Origin: Phaeoceros laevis
Lineage: Eukaryota > Anthocerotophyta > Anthocerotopsida > Notothyladales
DNA: 53,586 bases
Direction of reading: 5' to 3'
Assembly (NCBI GenBank): GCA_049999765.1
Contig: JBNGIQ010007777.1
Location: forward strand, 1 to 53,586
Part shown: one piece after another, positions 13,320-23,126 of the stretch
Layout: each line of letters opens with the position of its first letter
Position numbering within the stretch: position 1 is the stretch's first letter
Position numbers and translations under genes: made by a program
Notes under the pieces: generated by a model
Seen by the model: only the letters and a program-made list of their open reading frames with translations
Told to the model about the DNA's origin: nothing
Database searches by the model: none

Positions 13320-14394
13320 GCGGCATGCTGATGTTACCACTAGCGACTTGTGTACTCCTCCGACTACTGCTCTCCCAGTTGGCTAGTTGGCCGAGCACGC
13401 TATAAACTTGCTGGGCGTACCCGCCAGCCAATTCTCCTACAGCCCCTTTCGCTAGCACGACACGGATCTCGTTCTTTCGTTCACTTTAGTATACTCTATT
13501 GTGATTTTGTGAGCACGCAAAACAAAATTAAAATTTAGGAATTTAAAATTTAGCAAGAGAGTTATGTGTATTTGAACGGAGGCAAAGGAGAGTGAATTTT
13601 TGCCCGATTGGAATGGTCGCGTGCCAGTCCGTCGGTCCGTCGTGCCACTTGTCTGTCGACCCCCATAACCAGGCACGCGTGCGAATAACTCACCGGATCC
13701 TCTGGTAGGTTTCCGGCGGGGCGGGTCCAGTTCAAACTCGTCTCGCAGCCTTGGTTCCTGCTAATTTGCAAGTACGTGGTACACGTGGCGCTGTGGCCGG
13801 TCCCACTGTGTCACCAGGGAGCAAGGCGCAGTAGATCGTCCGGCGGGACCCGGGAGCAGAGGCGGCGGGCATTCCACCAACGACGACGCCACTCTTCACT
13901 TCGATCTGGCAGTGCTCCTCGTGACCTCCTCGTGACCAAGCCTGACCTCTGCGCAGTGCCCCGCACCCGAATTCTCTTTCTGTCCCTTGCAGGCTCCAAG
14001 CAGCCGTGGCTCTCGCAGTATTTAAATGCCGCCTTCCTCCGCACTGTTGCCTGCCTTGATCCTCAGTTTTCCAGTTGGAAGTTCCGGCATTGGAGTTTTG
14101 GAGGTGGTGCGGCGTGTGGTGCAACAGCTGGAGACAAGAGGAATCCACAGGTTCCCCTGCTTCATGTCTTGCAACTTGCTACCTTCTTGGAGCTGCTTGC
14201 CTGCTGCCAGGCGTTTGTGGACACCTTTCTTGCTGGCTGCTGTTTTGAGCGGGTCTGGTGGATGCTGGACGTGAGGCGTTGAGCTGCTGGCAGGGCTTGG
14301 TTGTGGCTAATTGGCGGCAAAAATGGCGTCACAAGATGTGCTGGTTTTTCTTCCCGCAGGTCAGGTTTAGACGGGAGTCTTGGAGGGAGGCGTG
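13320..14394. other. Divergent intergenic region with probable TOR1L leader
   Basis: No convincing gene. Several open frames overlap on both strands but share no recognisable domain. A good splice acceptor (TTCTTCCCGCAG near 14348-14359) just upstream of the ATG suggests an intron in the 5' UTR of the TORTIFOLIA1-like gene. An AT-rich block (about 13505-13560) lies mid-way. Confidence 0.4.
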
Positions 14395-16518
14395 ATGAAC
14401 GTGCACAGCACGATGCTGCAGAGCAAGGGCAATGGCAATTCCCGGAGCGCTGCGGGCGGGGCACCGTGCAAGGCCGGATGGACACCGCAGGTTGTTTTGG
14501 TGGAGCTCAAGGGCAGAATTTTGGCGGCTCTTAGCAGGCTGGCCGACCGGGACACGTACCAAGTAGGTTTGGAGGACTTGGAGAGCATTGCGCACAGCCT
14601 GACTGCCGACGGAATTGGCATCTTCCTGTCCTGCCTGTATGAGACCGATGTGATGCAGAAGCTGGTGCTGCGCAAGGAGTGTGTGCGGCTCATAGGCACT
14701 CTGGCGTCCTTGCACGGGGAGATGCTGTCTCCTCATCTGCCGAGGATTGTGACCAACCTGGTCCGCCGCCTCAAGGACCCCGACTCGGCGGTGCGGGATG
14801 CCTGCGTTGACGTAATTGGGATGCTGGCTGCCAATGTTCCCTATCCTCCTGGGGGAGCGGCTGGCGGCGGCAGTGACGACATTGTGAGCGTGGCAGCCTC
14901 TTCTGCGGCGGTTGGAGTCTACCTGAAGCCGCTGCTGGATGCCATGAGCGAGCAGAGCAAGGGAGCGCAAGTGGGAGCCGCGCTGTGCTTGTCTCGTGTG
15001 TTTGATGAGCTGAAGCGCACGCCTACAGGCATTGTGCAGCGGCTGGTTCCCCGGATTCTGAAGCTGATGAACAGCCACGTGTTCCAGGCCAAGGCTGCTT
15101 TATTGGCTGTGGTGGGAAGCCTTGCCCGGTCCATTGGAGAAGCAGGACCTGGAGGGATGCCCTTGCTGGCCATGGTGGCACCTCTGTTTCCCGAGTGCCT
15201 CGAGAGCAGCGACTGGACCATTCGGAAGGCTGCAGCCGACACTCTTGTCCGGATGGCAATGGTCCTTGGCCCGGCCTTGAGTTCTTTCAAAGCAACACTG
15301 CTGCCTGCTCTGGAAGCATGTCGGTTCGACAAGGTGAAACCCGTGAGAGACTGTGTCAGCGATGCGTTGACGCTCTGGAAGAACGTTCCTGATTTTCAAG
15401 TGGACCAGACATGCCCTGTGAGTTTGAGTGGTGGGCCTGCTGCTGGTGATCGGACTTCCAGTTTTACCTCTCCAGCGAGGAGATCAGATGATGAGGCTGC
15501 TAGACGTAGAAAACCCTTATTTGGGTTGCATGAGGAAGGGCCTGTTGCAGGTCTGACACCAATTACGACTGAAGGCTTATCAGGCAGAAAGCGGAGTCCC
15601 TTGTTAGGTGACAGGAAACGGAATCCAGATTTTTTCCGGAAGTTGGAGAAGAGCTCGGACGGAGTTCAGATCGAAATCTCTGCACCAAGTCTACCGTGGG
15701 GTTCCAATAAGCAGGTGGCTAAAGATGATCTCAGAGCCTCTGGCAATGATAGGTCCGCAATTGAGCGCTCTACCTCATATGGTGAGCCAAAAGTGGCCTC
15801 TGGATCATATGACAAGGAATGCACTGGAGATGCTGTTGGAGCGGAGAGTCAGCCAGATGCCTCTGTTGCATACGCTGCCGGTCCAGGCATATGGACTACC
15901 ATCCGGAAACACCTTGAAGAAATTGAGCGCCAGCAGGCACACCTGATAGCCATGTTTCAGAGCTTCGCGGGAAGCTCACAGGACAGAATGGCAAATCTAG
16001 AAGCAACTATCAACGGACTGGAAAGGGCTATCGGTCACGTGAGTCGACATGCAGCTGCCTGCGGGTTTGGAGCGCCAGGGGCTGGTACAGGGGGAGCGTT
16101 TGAGACTCAAGTCAGACGTTCCCAGTATACAAGTGACTGTCACCAGGTATCGTCCCCATGTATGGCAGGGGGGTCGTCGGATTGTTCCGACATGAGGTAC
16201 TCCTTCGAGTCTGACGTTTCCCGTGTCAATAGAAATATACTCCAGGTGCATACTGAGAGACCTGGCGACTCGTCGGTAGAGAGCCAGAGAGACGATGACA
16301 GCCCTCTCTGGCAAGTGACAGAAGACAGAAAGACCATGGAAGGAGGATCCAGAAATCCTTTCCAGTTCCAATCTGTGCCTGGTAGATCTGTTTGGCATAG
16401 TGTAGAGACGAGAGCCACGCTTTCAGCAATCAGAGGTACTGCTCAGCACGAGGAAGGAATGGACATCGGGATGAGAAACTTATCAGATGTGAACTCGTCT
16501 CCAAGTTTTCATGGTTAA
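14395..16518 (+). CDS. TORTIFOLIA1/SPIRAL2-like microtubule-associated protein
   Basis: An intronless 707-residue protein. Residues about 25-350 are an alpha-helical HEAT/TOG-like array (LKGRILAALSRLADRDTYQ, SPHLPRIVTNLVRRLKDPDSAVRDACVDVIG, ALEACRFDKVKPVRD), the signature of the plant TOR1/SPR2 family that binds microtubule minus ends and lattices and controls cortical array order and helical growth. A disordered linker follows, then a predicted coiled coil around residues 503-550 (IRKHLEEIERQQAHLIAMFQ). The start was set at the first ATG (14395); an in-frame TTG lies five codons upstream. It is somewhat shorter than the canonical Arabidopsis TOR1, fitting the TOR1-like subgroup. The divergent neighbour, the spastin-like ATPase, is also linked to microtubules, which may be coincidence. 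Confidence 0.9.
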   Translation: MNVHSTMLQSKGNGNSRSAAGGAPCKAGWTPQVVLVELKGRILAALSRLADRDTYQVGLEDLESIAHSLTADGIGIFLSCLYETDVMQKLVLRKECVRLIGTLASLHGEMLSPHLPRIVTNLVRRLKDPDSAVRDACVDVIGMLAANVPYPPGGAAGGGSDDIVSVAASSAAVGVYLKPLLDAMSEQSKGAQVGAALCLSRVFDELKRTPTGIVQRLVPRILKLMNSHVFQAKAALLAVVGSLARSIGEAGPGGMPLLAMVAPLFPECLESSDWTIRKAAADTLVRMAMVLGPALSSFKATLLPALEACRFDKVKPVRDCVSDALTLWKNVPDFQVDQTCPVSLSGGPAAGDRTSSFTSPARRSDDEAARRRKPLFGLHEEGPVAGLTPITTEGLSGRKRSPLLGDRKRNPDFFRKLEKSSDGVQIEISAPSLPWGSNKQVAKDDLRASGNDRSAIERSTSYGEPKVASGSYDKECTGDAVGAESQPDASVAYAAGPGIWTTIRKHLEEIERQQAHLIAMFQSFAGSSQDRMANLEATINGLERAIGHVSRHAAACGFGAPGAGTGGAFETQVRRSQYTSDCHQVSSPCMAGGSSDCSDMRYSFESDVSRVNRNILQVHTERPGDSSVESQRDDDSPLWQVTEDRKTMEGGSRNPFQFQSVPGRSVWHSVETRATLSAIRGTAQHEEGMDIGMRNLSDVNSSPSFHG

Positions 16519-17122
16519 ACTCGTGTCAATCTGCACCATCAAGTGTTTGGTTGTAGCACGGGGTTGTACAGAGTTCCATAATCTGCAAGAGAAGCCTCTT
16601 GCATCTGCTTCATGCAAATGAAATTTGAAACTTTCAGCCCGGAAAGACGACCGTGTTCAAAGTAGAATACATGTAAAGACATAGGGCTAATAGAATCCTG
16701 GTCACATAACACACTAAAGTCCTACTGTCTCCCTTGTCACAGCTCCACAAGCAGGAAACTGGAACATGTGGCCTGACGAATCCAAGAGTTGAGAAATAAA
16801 TTTCCATGTTCAGTTGAGACCTGAGAAGTTTCCAGCCTACTACTGTGTACCACCTTAGACATCTGAGCTCCAGCTGGTTCGCTTGTAGAGAACTCCAAAT
16901 TCTCAACAGCTGCAGCATCGACATATGTAAATTTTAGCTTGACCATCTGAAAAGTATGTCACGAGGTATCTGTCTACATGCCACCACAAATCCAGTTAGG
17001 GCACCACCAGCATGCTGTTCTCGACAACCTTACAGTTTAGACAAACCTGGTGATTTAGCGGGAGAAGGCACAGTGCGCTACAACAACTAATCTCCCCGAA
17101 TTGCTCGAGCAGCAGCTGCATA
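16519..17122. other. Convergent intergenic stretch, no gene seen
   Basis: This lies between the stop of the TOR1-like gene and the stop of the minus-strand RRM gene. Open frames here are short and carry no recognisable domain. It most likely contains the two 3' UTRs. Confidence 0.5.
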
Positions 17123-17929
17123 TCAAGTCTTACTACTTCCATATCCGCCAATGATGTTAAATGGTGAGTCACCGGGTTGTACGATATTGCCAGGACCGAA
17201 CGAGCCATCTTTGCGTGGGTAACCAGCGTATACAGGTCGCTTGGGCCTGGAACCTGGTGGAGCTGCGAAATCTACCACAATGATTCTTCCTAGTAAAATC
17301 TGCGTGGAACACAACGAGACGATCAGAACGGCACAACCCGAAAGGCTTTGCCAAAAGCCCAGAATCCAACATTTTGGTGGAAGAGAGCACGAAACTGTAG
17401 TCCTGCGTGTTTCATGTTTACACCGAGTGTGGATACCTGGCTGTCCATTGCATTCTTAGCAACCTCTGCCTCTGCTTCAGTTCCAAATTCCACAAAACCG
17501 AATCCCTTGCCTCGCCCAGTTTCGTGGTCTATGACAATTCGAGCTAGCAAAAAATCAAGGACGTGTCAGGGATAGTCCAGAAGGTGCTTACAGCAGCAGT
17601 CAGAAGATGAAGTTTTTCAAGTACCACTAACAATCTGTCCATGAGGCTCGAAGGCACTCCTTAGATGCTCGTCGGTGGTCCCGCTCTTTAGGCCTGTGAA
17701 CGCCAGAAATGTCTTAAGCCTGGGCAAGAATTCCTGTACCCCTCACGCACTAGACCTTAAATCACATAGAACAGAGTGCTTGCCACTTTCTCCCACCTCC
17801 AACATAGAGCTTTTTGCCGGTAGCGATGCCTCGATTACATAAATGTAGCACAGGCACAGCCTGGTCTTGCATGAGTCTGCGTGCCACGGACTGCCGAAAT
17901 GCAGCTCCGATTCTCCCACACATGGCCAT
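17123..17929 (-). CDS. Mitochondrial RRM RNA-binding protein (GR-RBP-like, no glycine tail)
   Basis: Four exons on the minus strand. The N-terminus (MAMCGRIGAAFRQSVARRL) is basic, hydroxylated and free of acids, like a mitochondrial presequence. A single RRM follows: RNP2 KLYVGGLKSG (split by a phase-1 intron inside the glycine), the intervening EHLRSAFEPHGQIV, then RNP1 GRGKGFGFVEF (exon ending at MDSQ), and the last strand LLGRIIVVDFA. The C-terminus is a short Pro/Gly segment ending YGSSKT, not a long glycine-rich tail. Such proteins bind organelle transcripts and some assist C-to-U editing (ORRM-type). Intron positions and phases equal those of the paralogue at 42872-43667. The gene shares a 180-base promoter region with the divergent YrdC gene. 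Confidence 0.82.
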
Positions 17930-17991
17930 CGTTACACACCGGTGAGAGCAGGGGCGATTAGATGCTCAGTGAGCGGAATGGAGAAACCTGC

Positions 17992-18002
17992 TAGGGTTAG
18001 GG
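17992..18002. promoter_or_regulatory. Telo-box in the RRM/YrdC bidirectional promoter
   Basis: TAGGGTTAGGG (telomeric repeat on the plus strand) sits midway in the 180-base interval between two divergent start codons at 17929 and 18110. Both genes act in organellar RNA biology. A shared promoter role is inference. Confidence 0.5.
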
Positions 18003-18109
18003 CTATGCAAGACTAACAAGCCTTCTATTAGAACAGCTCTCCAATGTAGCAGTTGCGCTACATTGACTCGAATGTCACGAGACATTCCTCTAGTGACAAG
18101 CTATGTCTG

Positions 18110-19087
18110 ATGGAGGCGGCTGTCCTACCTCGTCATCCCACAGCCTTAGCTAAGGAGAAAATTTCTTCCTGTCGAACTTTCATACTTGGACTTAGCTGTA
18201 GAAGGCGGAAGTGGAGAAGTGGTTGCGGAGCGCCCTGCCCCTCGGCGCCTGTCTCATTTGGAGCTCTTCTCCAAGCTCGTTATCCAGGTCGAAGGTCGTC
18301 CTTCAGATGGGCCAGCACTGTGTCCGCTGGTAAGATCTACTAACAATTCCCCTGCTGGACTGCTTCCTAGTGTTCTATCCGCTGGCTTGCGTTGTTGACG
18401 GGTTAAGCTCTACCAGATTCGGTTGGGGCAGTGGGAGTGGTGGTTCCAGCTTCAACCTCGCATGTGAGTGACGCTGTGGCGGCTCTACTGGCCGGGGAGG
18501 TCATTGCGGTGCCTACAGATACTCTGTATGGCCTGGCCTGTGATGCTTGTTCGCCATCGGCCATAGCCAGGATTTATGAAATCAAGAGTCGGAACCAGTC
18601 CAAGTCTCTGGCAGTGTGCGTTGCGGATGTTGAAGATGTAAGCCAATATGCGACCACTTGGCACCTTCCCGGAGGATTGCTGGAACAGCTTCTTCCTGGG
18701 CCAGTGACTCTAGTATTGCCTCGAGATGAGGGGAGTTTGTTACACCCGGCTTTGAACCCTGGGTTGACAAGCATCGGGGTCAGAATTCCTCAGAGTGACT
18801 TCATCCGAGGCGTCGCTCGATCGTTTGGGAAAGCTCTCGCCCTGACAAGTGCCAACGTCAGTGGCTCAACGAGTACAGTCTGTGTGGATGAATTTCAACA
18901 GTTGTGGCGGGATTGTGCGCATGTGTTCGATGCTGGAACATTGAGCGCGGGGAGGCTTGGTTCCACCGTAGTTGACCTAACAATCCCTGGCTTCTATGAG
19001 ATAATACGGTCAGGGAGTGCGCTGGAAGCAACAGAATCAGTTCTGCGCAGACTTGGCATGGATGCCAGGAACACCAGAAATTTTTGA
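18110..19087 (+). CDS. Organellar YrdC/Sua5-type threonylcarbamoyl-AMP synthase
   Basis: Two exons: 18110-18329 and 18432-19087, joined in phase 1 (intron GTAAGAT...GGGGCAG), giving 291 residues. Exon 1 encodes a Ser/Arg-rich presequence with no enzyme motif. Exon 2 holds the YrdC fold: a KxR-like KSRNQSKSL, the nucleotide/substrate motif PTDTLYGLACDA, PGPVTLVLPR, GVRIPQ and SANVSGS. These bind ATP, threonine and bicarbonate to make threonylcarbamoyl-AMP for t6A37 of ANN-decoding tRNAs. There is no C-terminal Sua5 domain, so it is the short YrdC type. The open frame of exon 2 alone has no ATG, which supports the upstream exon. The presequence indicates plastid and/or mitochondrion. Confidence 0.85.
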
Positions 19088-19810
19088 CGGGAACCCCAGC
19101 ACAAGCCCCAGGTGTCATCTTCATCTCTATCAGAAGATCAGTATGTCCTGTCGGGTATGTCGTTCCAGGTACTGCAGCCAGCTCACACTGGTCTTCGAAA
19201 TGGACATTGTGGACGGGTGTACCTTCAGGTCGGATCTCAAACAAGGTGGCTGGGTTGGACGAGAAGGTTTGCAGACCTGCTATATGAATGACGACAGTGA
19301 TGGATAGGGCAATTGCAGCAGGTCTCCCCTGTCGAACTCAGCATTTCCATGAGCCTCAGTTTGAAGAGGGTGAGCCATTGGTGATGCCAGCCGGAACTTT
19401 CATGGCTGGAGCAGCCCTGAAGTCATCAACTTCTGGGCGGAGTTGCGAATTTCTCCGAGGATGTGGAGTACATACTTTAGGTAGTTCAGAGATATGTGAA
19501 TATAATCTCCACGCAGACCAGGATGGGAGCAACCAGACGCACGCATATCATTCTCTTCCTGGAATGCTTTGATGCTTGCCAGGATGTGTCCCTTCCGGTC
19601 CTCCTTGAATGGGTTCCTGCAGAAAATCTGACTATCTCCAGTACCGATGATGTGCTCAATTGTGACATCCTTCCTGTGGCTATGAAATTCAGCTCCTTCA
19701 CCTGTGACGGTGAAGTAGCAACAAATAACTGCTATGAACTGCTGGATACGTGTGGTCATACTCGGCCAGACAGTTTGCCATCTGGAGCTCGCAAAAGTTA
19801 CGCCCAAGTA
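19080..19810 (-). CDS. Uncertain minus-strand coding segment, unknown protein
   Basis: Two open stretches on the minus strand read like protein but are not recognised. The first (about 19710-19530) contains EFHSHRKDVTIEHIIGTGDS and FKEDRKGHILASIKAFQEEN, followed by a possible splice to EVDDFRAAPAMKVPAG and a stop at 19356. The second (about 19276-19085) contains FEIRPEGTPVHNVHFEDQC and GTTYPTGHTDLLIEMKM. I could not join them in one frame with good splice sites, and no secure start was found. They may be one gene, two genes, or antisense noise at the 3' end of the YrdC transcript. Confidence 0.3.
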
Positions 19811-19989
19811 AAGTATTCCCTTTCATCCTTTTGCTGACTCTGAATTTGTCCGCGTTATTGAAATTGACGATAGTTCAGTGTCCCCGGCAAAAACTCGTCT
19901 CAGACTCTTGGACCTTGCCCGCCACCGACGGCGCCGAAGGCGAGTGATGATCAGAATATCACATCGCTAGTGCAAGGACCGGTCAGCTG

Positions 19990-20160
19990 CCGCGCTTCAC
20001 GGTTGTAGCCCCAAAAGGTCGATTGCAAGCAACTTCGCGGTTGTAGCCCCAACAGGTAGACCGAGGTCCCTGGACGGGGCCCCGGTTGTCGCTTACAGTC
20101 CCTGGATGGGGGCTCCCGGTTGTCGCTTACAATCCCTGGACGGGGGCTTCCGGTCGCCGG
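19990..20160. repeat. Short imperfect tandem repeats (two families)
   Basis: First, a segment containing 'cacggttgtagccccaa' recurs about 43 bases later as 'cgcggttgtagccccaa' (19998 and 20037). Second, a unit of about 35 bases built on 'ccctggacgggg' and 'ccggttgtcgctta' occurs two to three times between 20068 and 20160. They lie upstream of the PsbP-domain gene. No coding sense is apparent. Confidence 0.65.
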
Positions 20161-20212
20161 TCGAAAAACCTGTCGGGGTGTGCAATTCCAATGGCTAAAC
20201 ACCATAATCTTC

Positions 20213-20289
20213 CTACTACTACTACAAAGAACATTGTCCTTACTACTACAAAGAACATTGTCCTTACTACTACAAAGAACATTGTCCTC
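20213..20289. repeat. 24-base perfect tandem repeat, three units
   Basis: The unit ACTACTACAAAGAACATTGTCC plus two further bases is repeated three times almost without change. The period of 24 bases is a multiple of three but no gene runs through it. It lies about 175 bases before the PsbP-domain start codon and could fall in its promoter or leader. Confidence 0.85.
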
Positions 20290-20462
20290 GGTGACATTAC
20301 AGAGACCACGTAAGACTTATTAGAGTGTGTAGTAAGTCGTGCGTACGACGATTGGAGGCCAGTTTCCAGTGACGAAGTGGATAGGCCGTCTCGCTCGGTT
20401 TGCAGGCTGCCACCGGCAATTCGGTTTCCAGACCCAGTGGCTCCTCGAGGCCTCGAGGCCTC

Positions 20463-22241
20463 ATGGCTCATGGCCTGCTGCTGTCATCGTCTTCTGTTAG
20501 CGCTTCGTTTTTGAGATATCGAGCTTCTCTGCAACCTTTGAAGGCGGCAGAATCCTGGCAGCGAGCGGTCAGACATGGGAGTCTGCAAAATGCTGGGCTA
20601 TTTTTGTGTCCCTCATGCTGGCAAGGTACCGCAGCCCCCGCTCGGGACTTTGCTACTGATTTGGATCAGTGGCAAGGGCATACCGTTGTTGATGTTTCTG
20701 CCAGAAATATTCCGAACTGTAGACAGACATTGGGTAAGCAGGAGCAATCACCTAGCACTGGAGGAGTGATTTGTCAGGGAGACACCTTTGATCGAAGACC
20801 AATGCCTCCCAACTGCTTGAGATGGTGAGGTGAAGTTCTGCCCCCTCCGTTGACGAGTATTCCTACTACAGGCATGCCGGAGAACAGACTGGAGCGAAAT
20901 CCTTGCACCAGTGCCCAAGAGTAAGATGCTTTGAGCCCCCAAAATTCTGTGGCTCACAGGCCAGGATCAAGAGTCCATTTTTGTCTGCAGCAGTGTACTT
21001 CTCTTACATAAATGTCTTGCAGATGCACTCCAGATCCTGCTCCTATTCAACGGAGACAATTATTGGCCTCAAGTCTGGTGCTTTTAGCAGTACCGACGGT
21101 ATCCCGACCTGCATTTGGTCAAGAAACCAACGGTACCGTTTGAGGTTCTATTTTGTTTTTTCCTAGGAGGTTGTAACATCGAAGCTCGAAGCATATTGCT
21201 GATCAGTTAGTTTTCCACATTGCAGAATCAGCAGGTGGTTCTAATATCTATGAGGATGAACAAGACAAATATAGCCTTCTTGTTCCTCCAGGTAATCTGA
21301 ATTCTCTTTTGTTTCAGTACAGCCATGATGTCATTGGTGCAGAACTTGATGACATGTGTGGTTACAGAATGGAGCAAGGGAGAGGGAAAGACGGGTGCGA
21401 GAAAGGTCACTGCTTTCTACCCGGCTGAGAGTCCGTCCACCAACGGTACGCTATAAATACCATACATCCATTGGCTTCTGCCAGAGAAAGTGAATATGCA
21501 GTTGACGGCTCTGCTGTCGTGGGACTACCAGTGAATGTTGTCATCACACCTCTTGGTGCTGACTACACCAAGCTGGGCTCCTTTGGAACTCCTGAAGCTT
21601 TTGCCGAAAATCTGGTATATCCAGTTGCATTCCTTGCCCTTCAGCCCTTCAGAACTAGTTCCAGGTTGACCAGTTTTCACTTCTCACACAGAAGTAAAAT
21701 TTCTTTTGCCCAGGTCAATAGTATGGACAGGAGCTGGACGAAGCCACCTGGGCAAGCGGTTAAGCTTATAAATGCAAAAGGGAAGAAAGGTCAGCTTGTG
21801 CATTCGTCAACCGCTGCAATATAGGCTAACTTGTGCATAGCAGCTGCATACCAACATGTCATGTTGAGCTGCTGCAGATTATTACTACTTGGAATATACC
21901 ATTCAAAAACCAGGTGAGCGTAAACGTCACCTGCTTTCAGCGGTAAGCATTGGCTTTAACGGGTGGTACAATCGGCTTTTCACTGTTACTGGGCAGGTAA
22001 GCGATGTTTCATCTGATCGCTGTGAGTGTTTGTTTTTATGACCTAGATACTGATTCCTTATCTTTGTGCAATCCTGTGTCTTGCAGTTCTGGGAGGATGA
22101 GGCTGACCAATACAGAACCCAAGTTGAGAAGGTTGGCTGAAACTCTTATCATTCACATCTTTTGCAACGTTTGTCAAATGGTTTCTGGTTGAACAATTTG
22201 AAACTGTTTGCCAGGCCGTGGCTTCCTTCAAGTTGCCCTAG
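20463..22241 (+). CDS. Thylakoid-lumen PsbP-domain protein
   Basis: Ten exons by my reading: 20463-20733, 20872-20920, 21023-21132, 21226-21291, 21368-21445, 21532-21614, 21714-21789, 21878-21996, 22087-22131 and 22215-22241. All have GT-AG ends and matching phases, giving 307 residues. The N-terminus is Ser/Arg-rich (plastid transit). Exon 3 encodes RRQLLASSLVLLAVPTVSR, a twin-arginine plus hydrophobic core, so the protein should be exported to the lumen by the Tat route. The mature part is a PsbP fold: DKYSLLVPPEWSKGEGKTG, VTAFYPAESPSTNVNVVITP, LGSFGTPEAFAENL, YYYLEYTIQKPGERKRHLLS and FNGWYNRLFTVTGQ. It belongs to the PsbP-domain (PPD/PPL) family, acting in assembly or maintenance of photosynthetic complexes. 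It is not clearly the oxygen-evolving PsbP itself; the exact subgroup is not resolved. Confidence 0.88.
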
Positions 22242-22790
22242 CGTGTTCTACCGTCGGTGGTCACCATTGTGGCACTAGCAGTCAGAAGACCCAAATGGCC
22301 TTGTGAGAGAGTGAGAGACGTACCCTGATTCAGAGAAAACTTAAAACAAAATGTTTACTGCTTAAGCTCCGAGCCACGTGTTTGGTCAGTTATTGAGGTG
22401 ATTACAATCACGACGACCCTGGGCCCTGGGATGTGCTGCATGTGTGGTAAGTATTACGCGAGAACCCCGTCAAATCACTTTAAAAACAACTTGGTCATTG
22501 ATTTTTTATGAACCAAGTGGACAAGTGTCCAATGACTGCATCAACCAGTGACCAGTCCAATAATGGTGCCGTATTCTGTGAACTCCACAGAGCGGTCGAT
22601 CTGATCAGATCGTCGGACAGCTCGTCCACGAGTACCCGGAGAAGTGTGAGCTGCTTTGAGCCAATCAGCGCAGAACACGAGACTCCTCCGAACCACAACA
22701 AACACTCGCCGTCACTGGCGCGGCCGCGATTCCGTCAACAAACCAACCAGGTGGAAGATTCCGATGATTAGGTCAAGTTAGCAGAGGCCT
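22242..22790. other. Intergenic, no gene seen
   Basis: This stretch lies between the PsbP-domain stop and the TATA-like motif of the next gene. No open frame with a recognisable domain is present. It probably holds a 3' UTR and an upstream promoter. Confidence 0.5.
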
Positions 22791-22791
22791 A

Positions 22792-22800
22792 TCCTATAAA
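22792..22800 (+). promoter_or_regulatory. TATA-like motif before the cyclotransferase-like gene
   Basis: CCTATAAAT reads as a good plant TATA box. It overlaps the first in-frame ATG (22800). Transcription starting about 30 bases downstream would leave that ATG out of the mRNA, which is why the CDS start was placed at 23127. Confidence 0.5.
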
Positions 22801-23126
22801 TGGTTCTTTCTACTTTAAGTCCTACGCGGCGCCTCGTCTCCTGGCCGCTCGAAACTTTTAGTGGACGGCGAGAGGCAGAGACGAGTCACGGTGCGAGCCG
22901 CGTAGTCCACGAAAAGCCGGGATTTCAGTTGTTCACATGCAATCGAATCCCCCTCGTCCGAAGATCGAGTGCTCCTCCAAGCCTGCTGCCGCGTGTTCAC
23001 CTTCTGGTCATCATTTCTTCGTGCGTTTTTTGCCGGGACCTGGCATGTTCAAGAAGGCTTGGTGGCCAGGTGTTGATAGCCAAGCTGCTCGGAGCTGGTA
23101 GAGGACAGGGGAGCAAGCGGTGCAGC

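Noticed and set aside
13776-14282. A 168-codon plus-strand frame upstream of the TOR1-like gene
   Set aside because: No domain, competing frames on both strands, and a splice acceptor just downstream suggest leader or promoter sequence.
20213-20289. Possible CRISPR array
   Set aside because: The 24-base units are directly adjacent with no spacers and lie in a plant nuclear context; it is a simple minisatellite.
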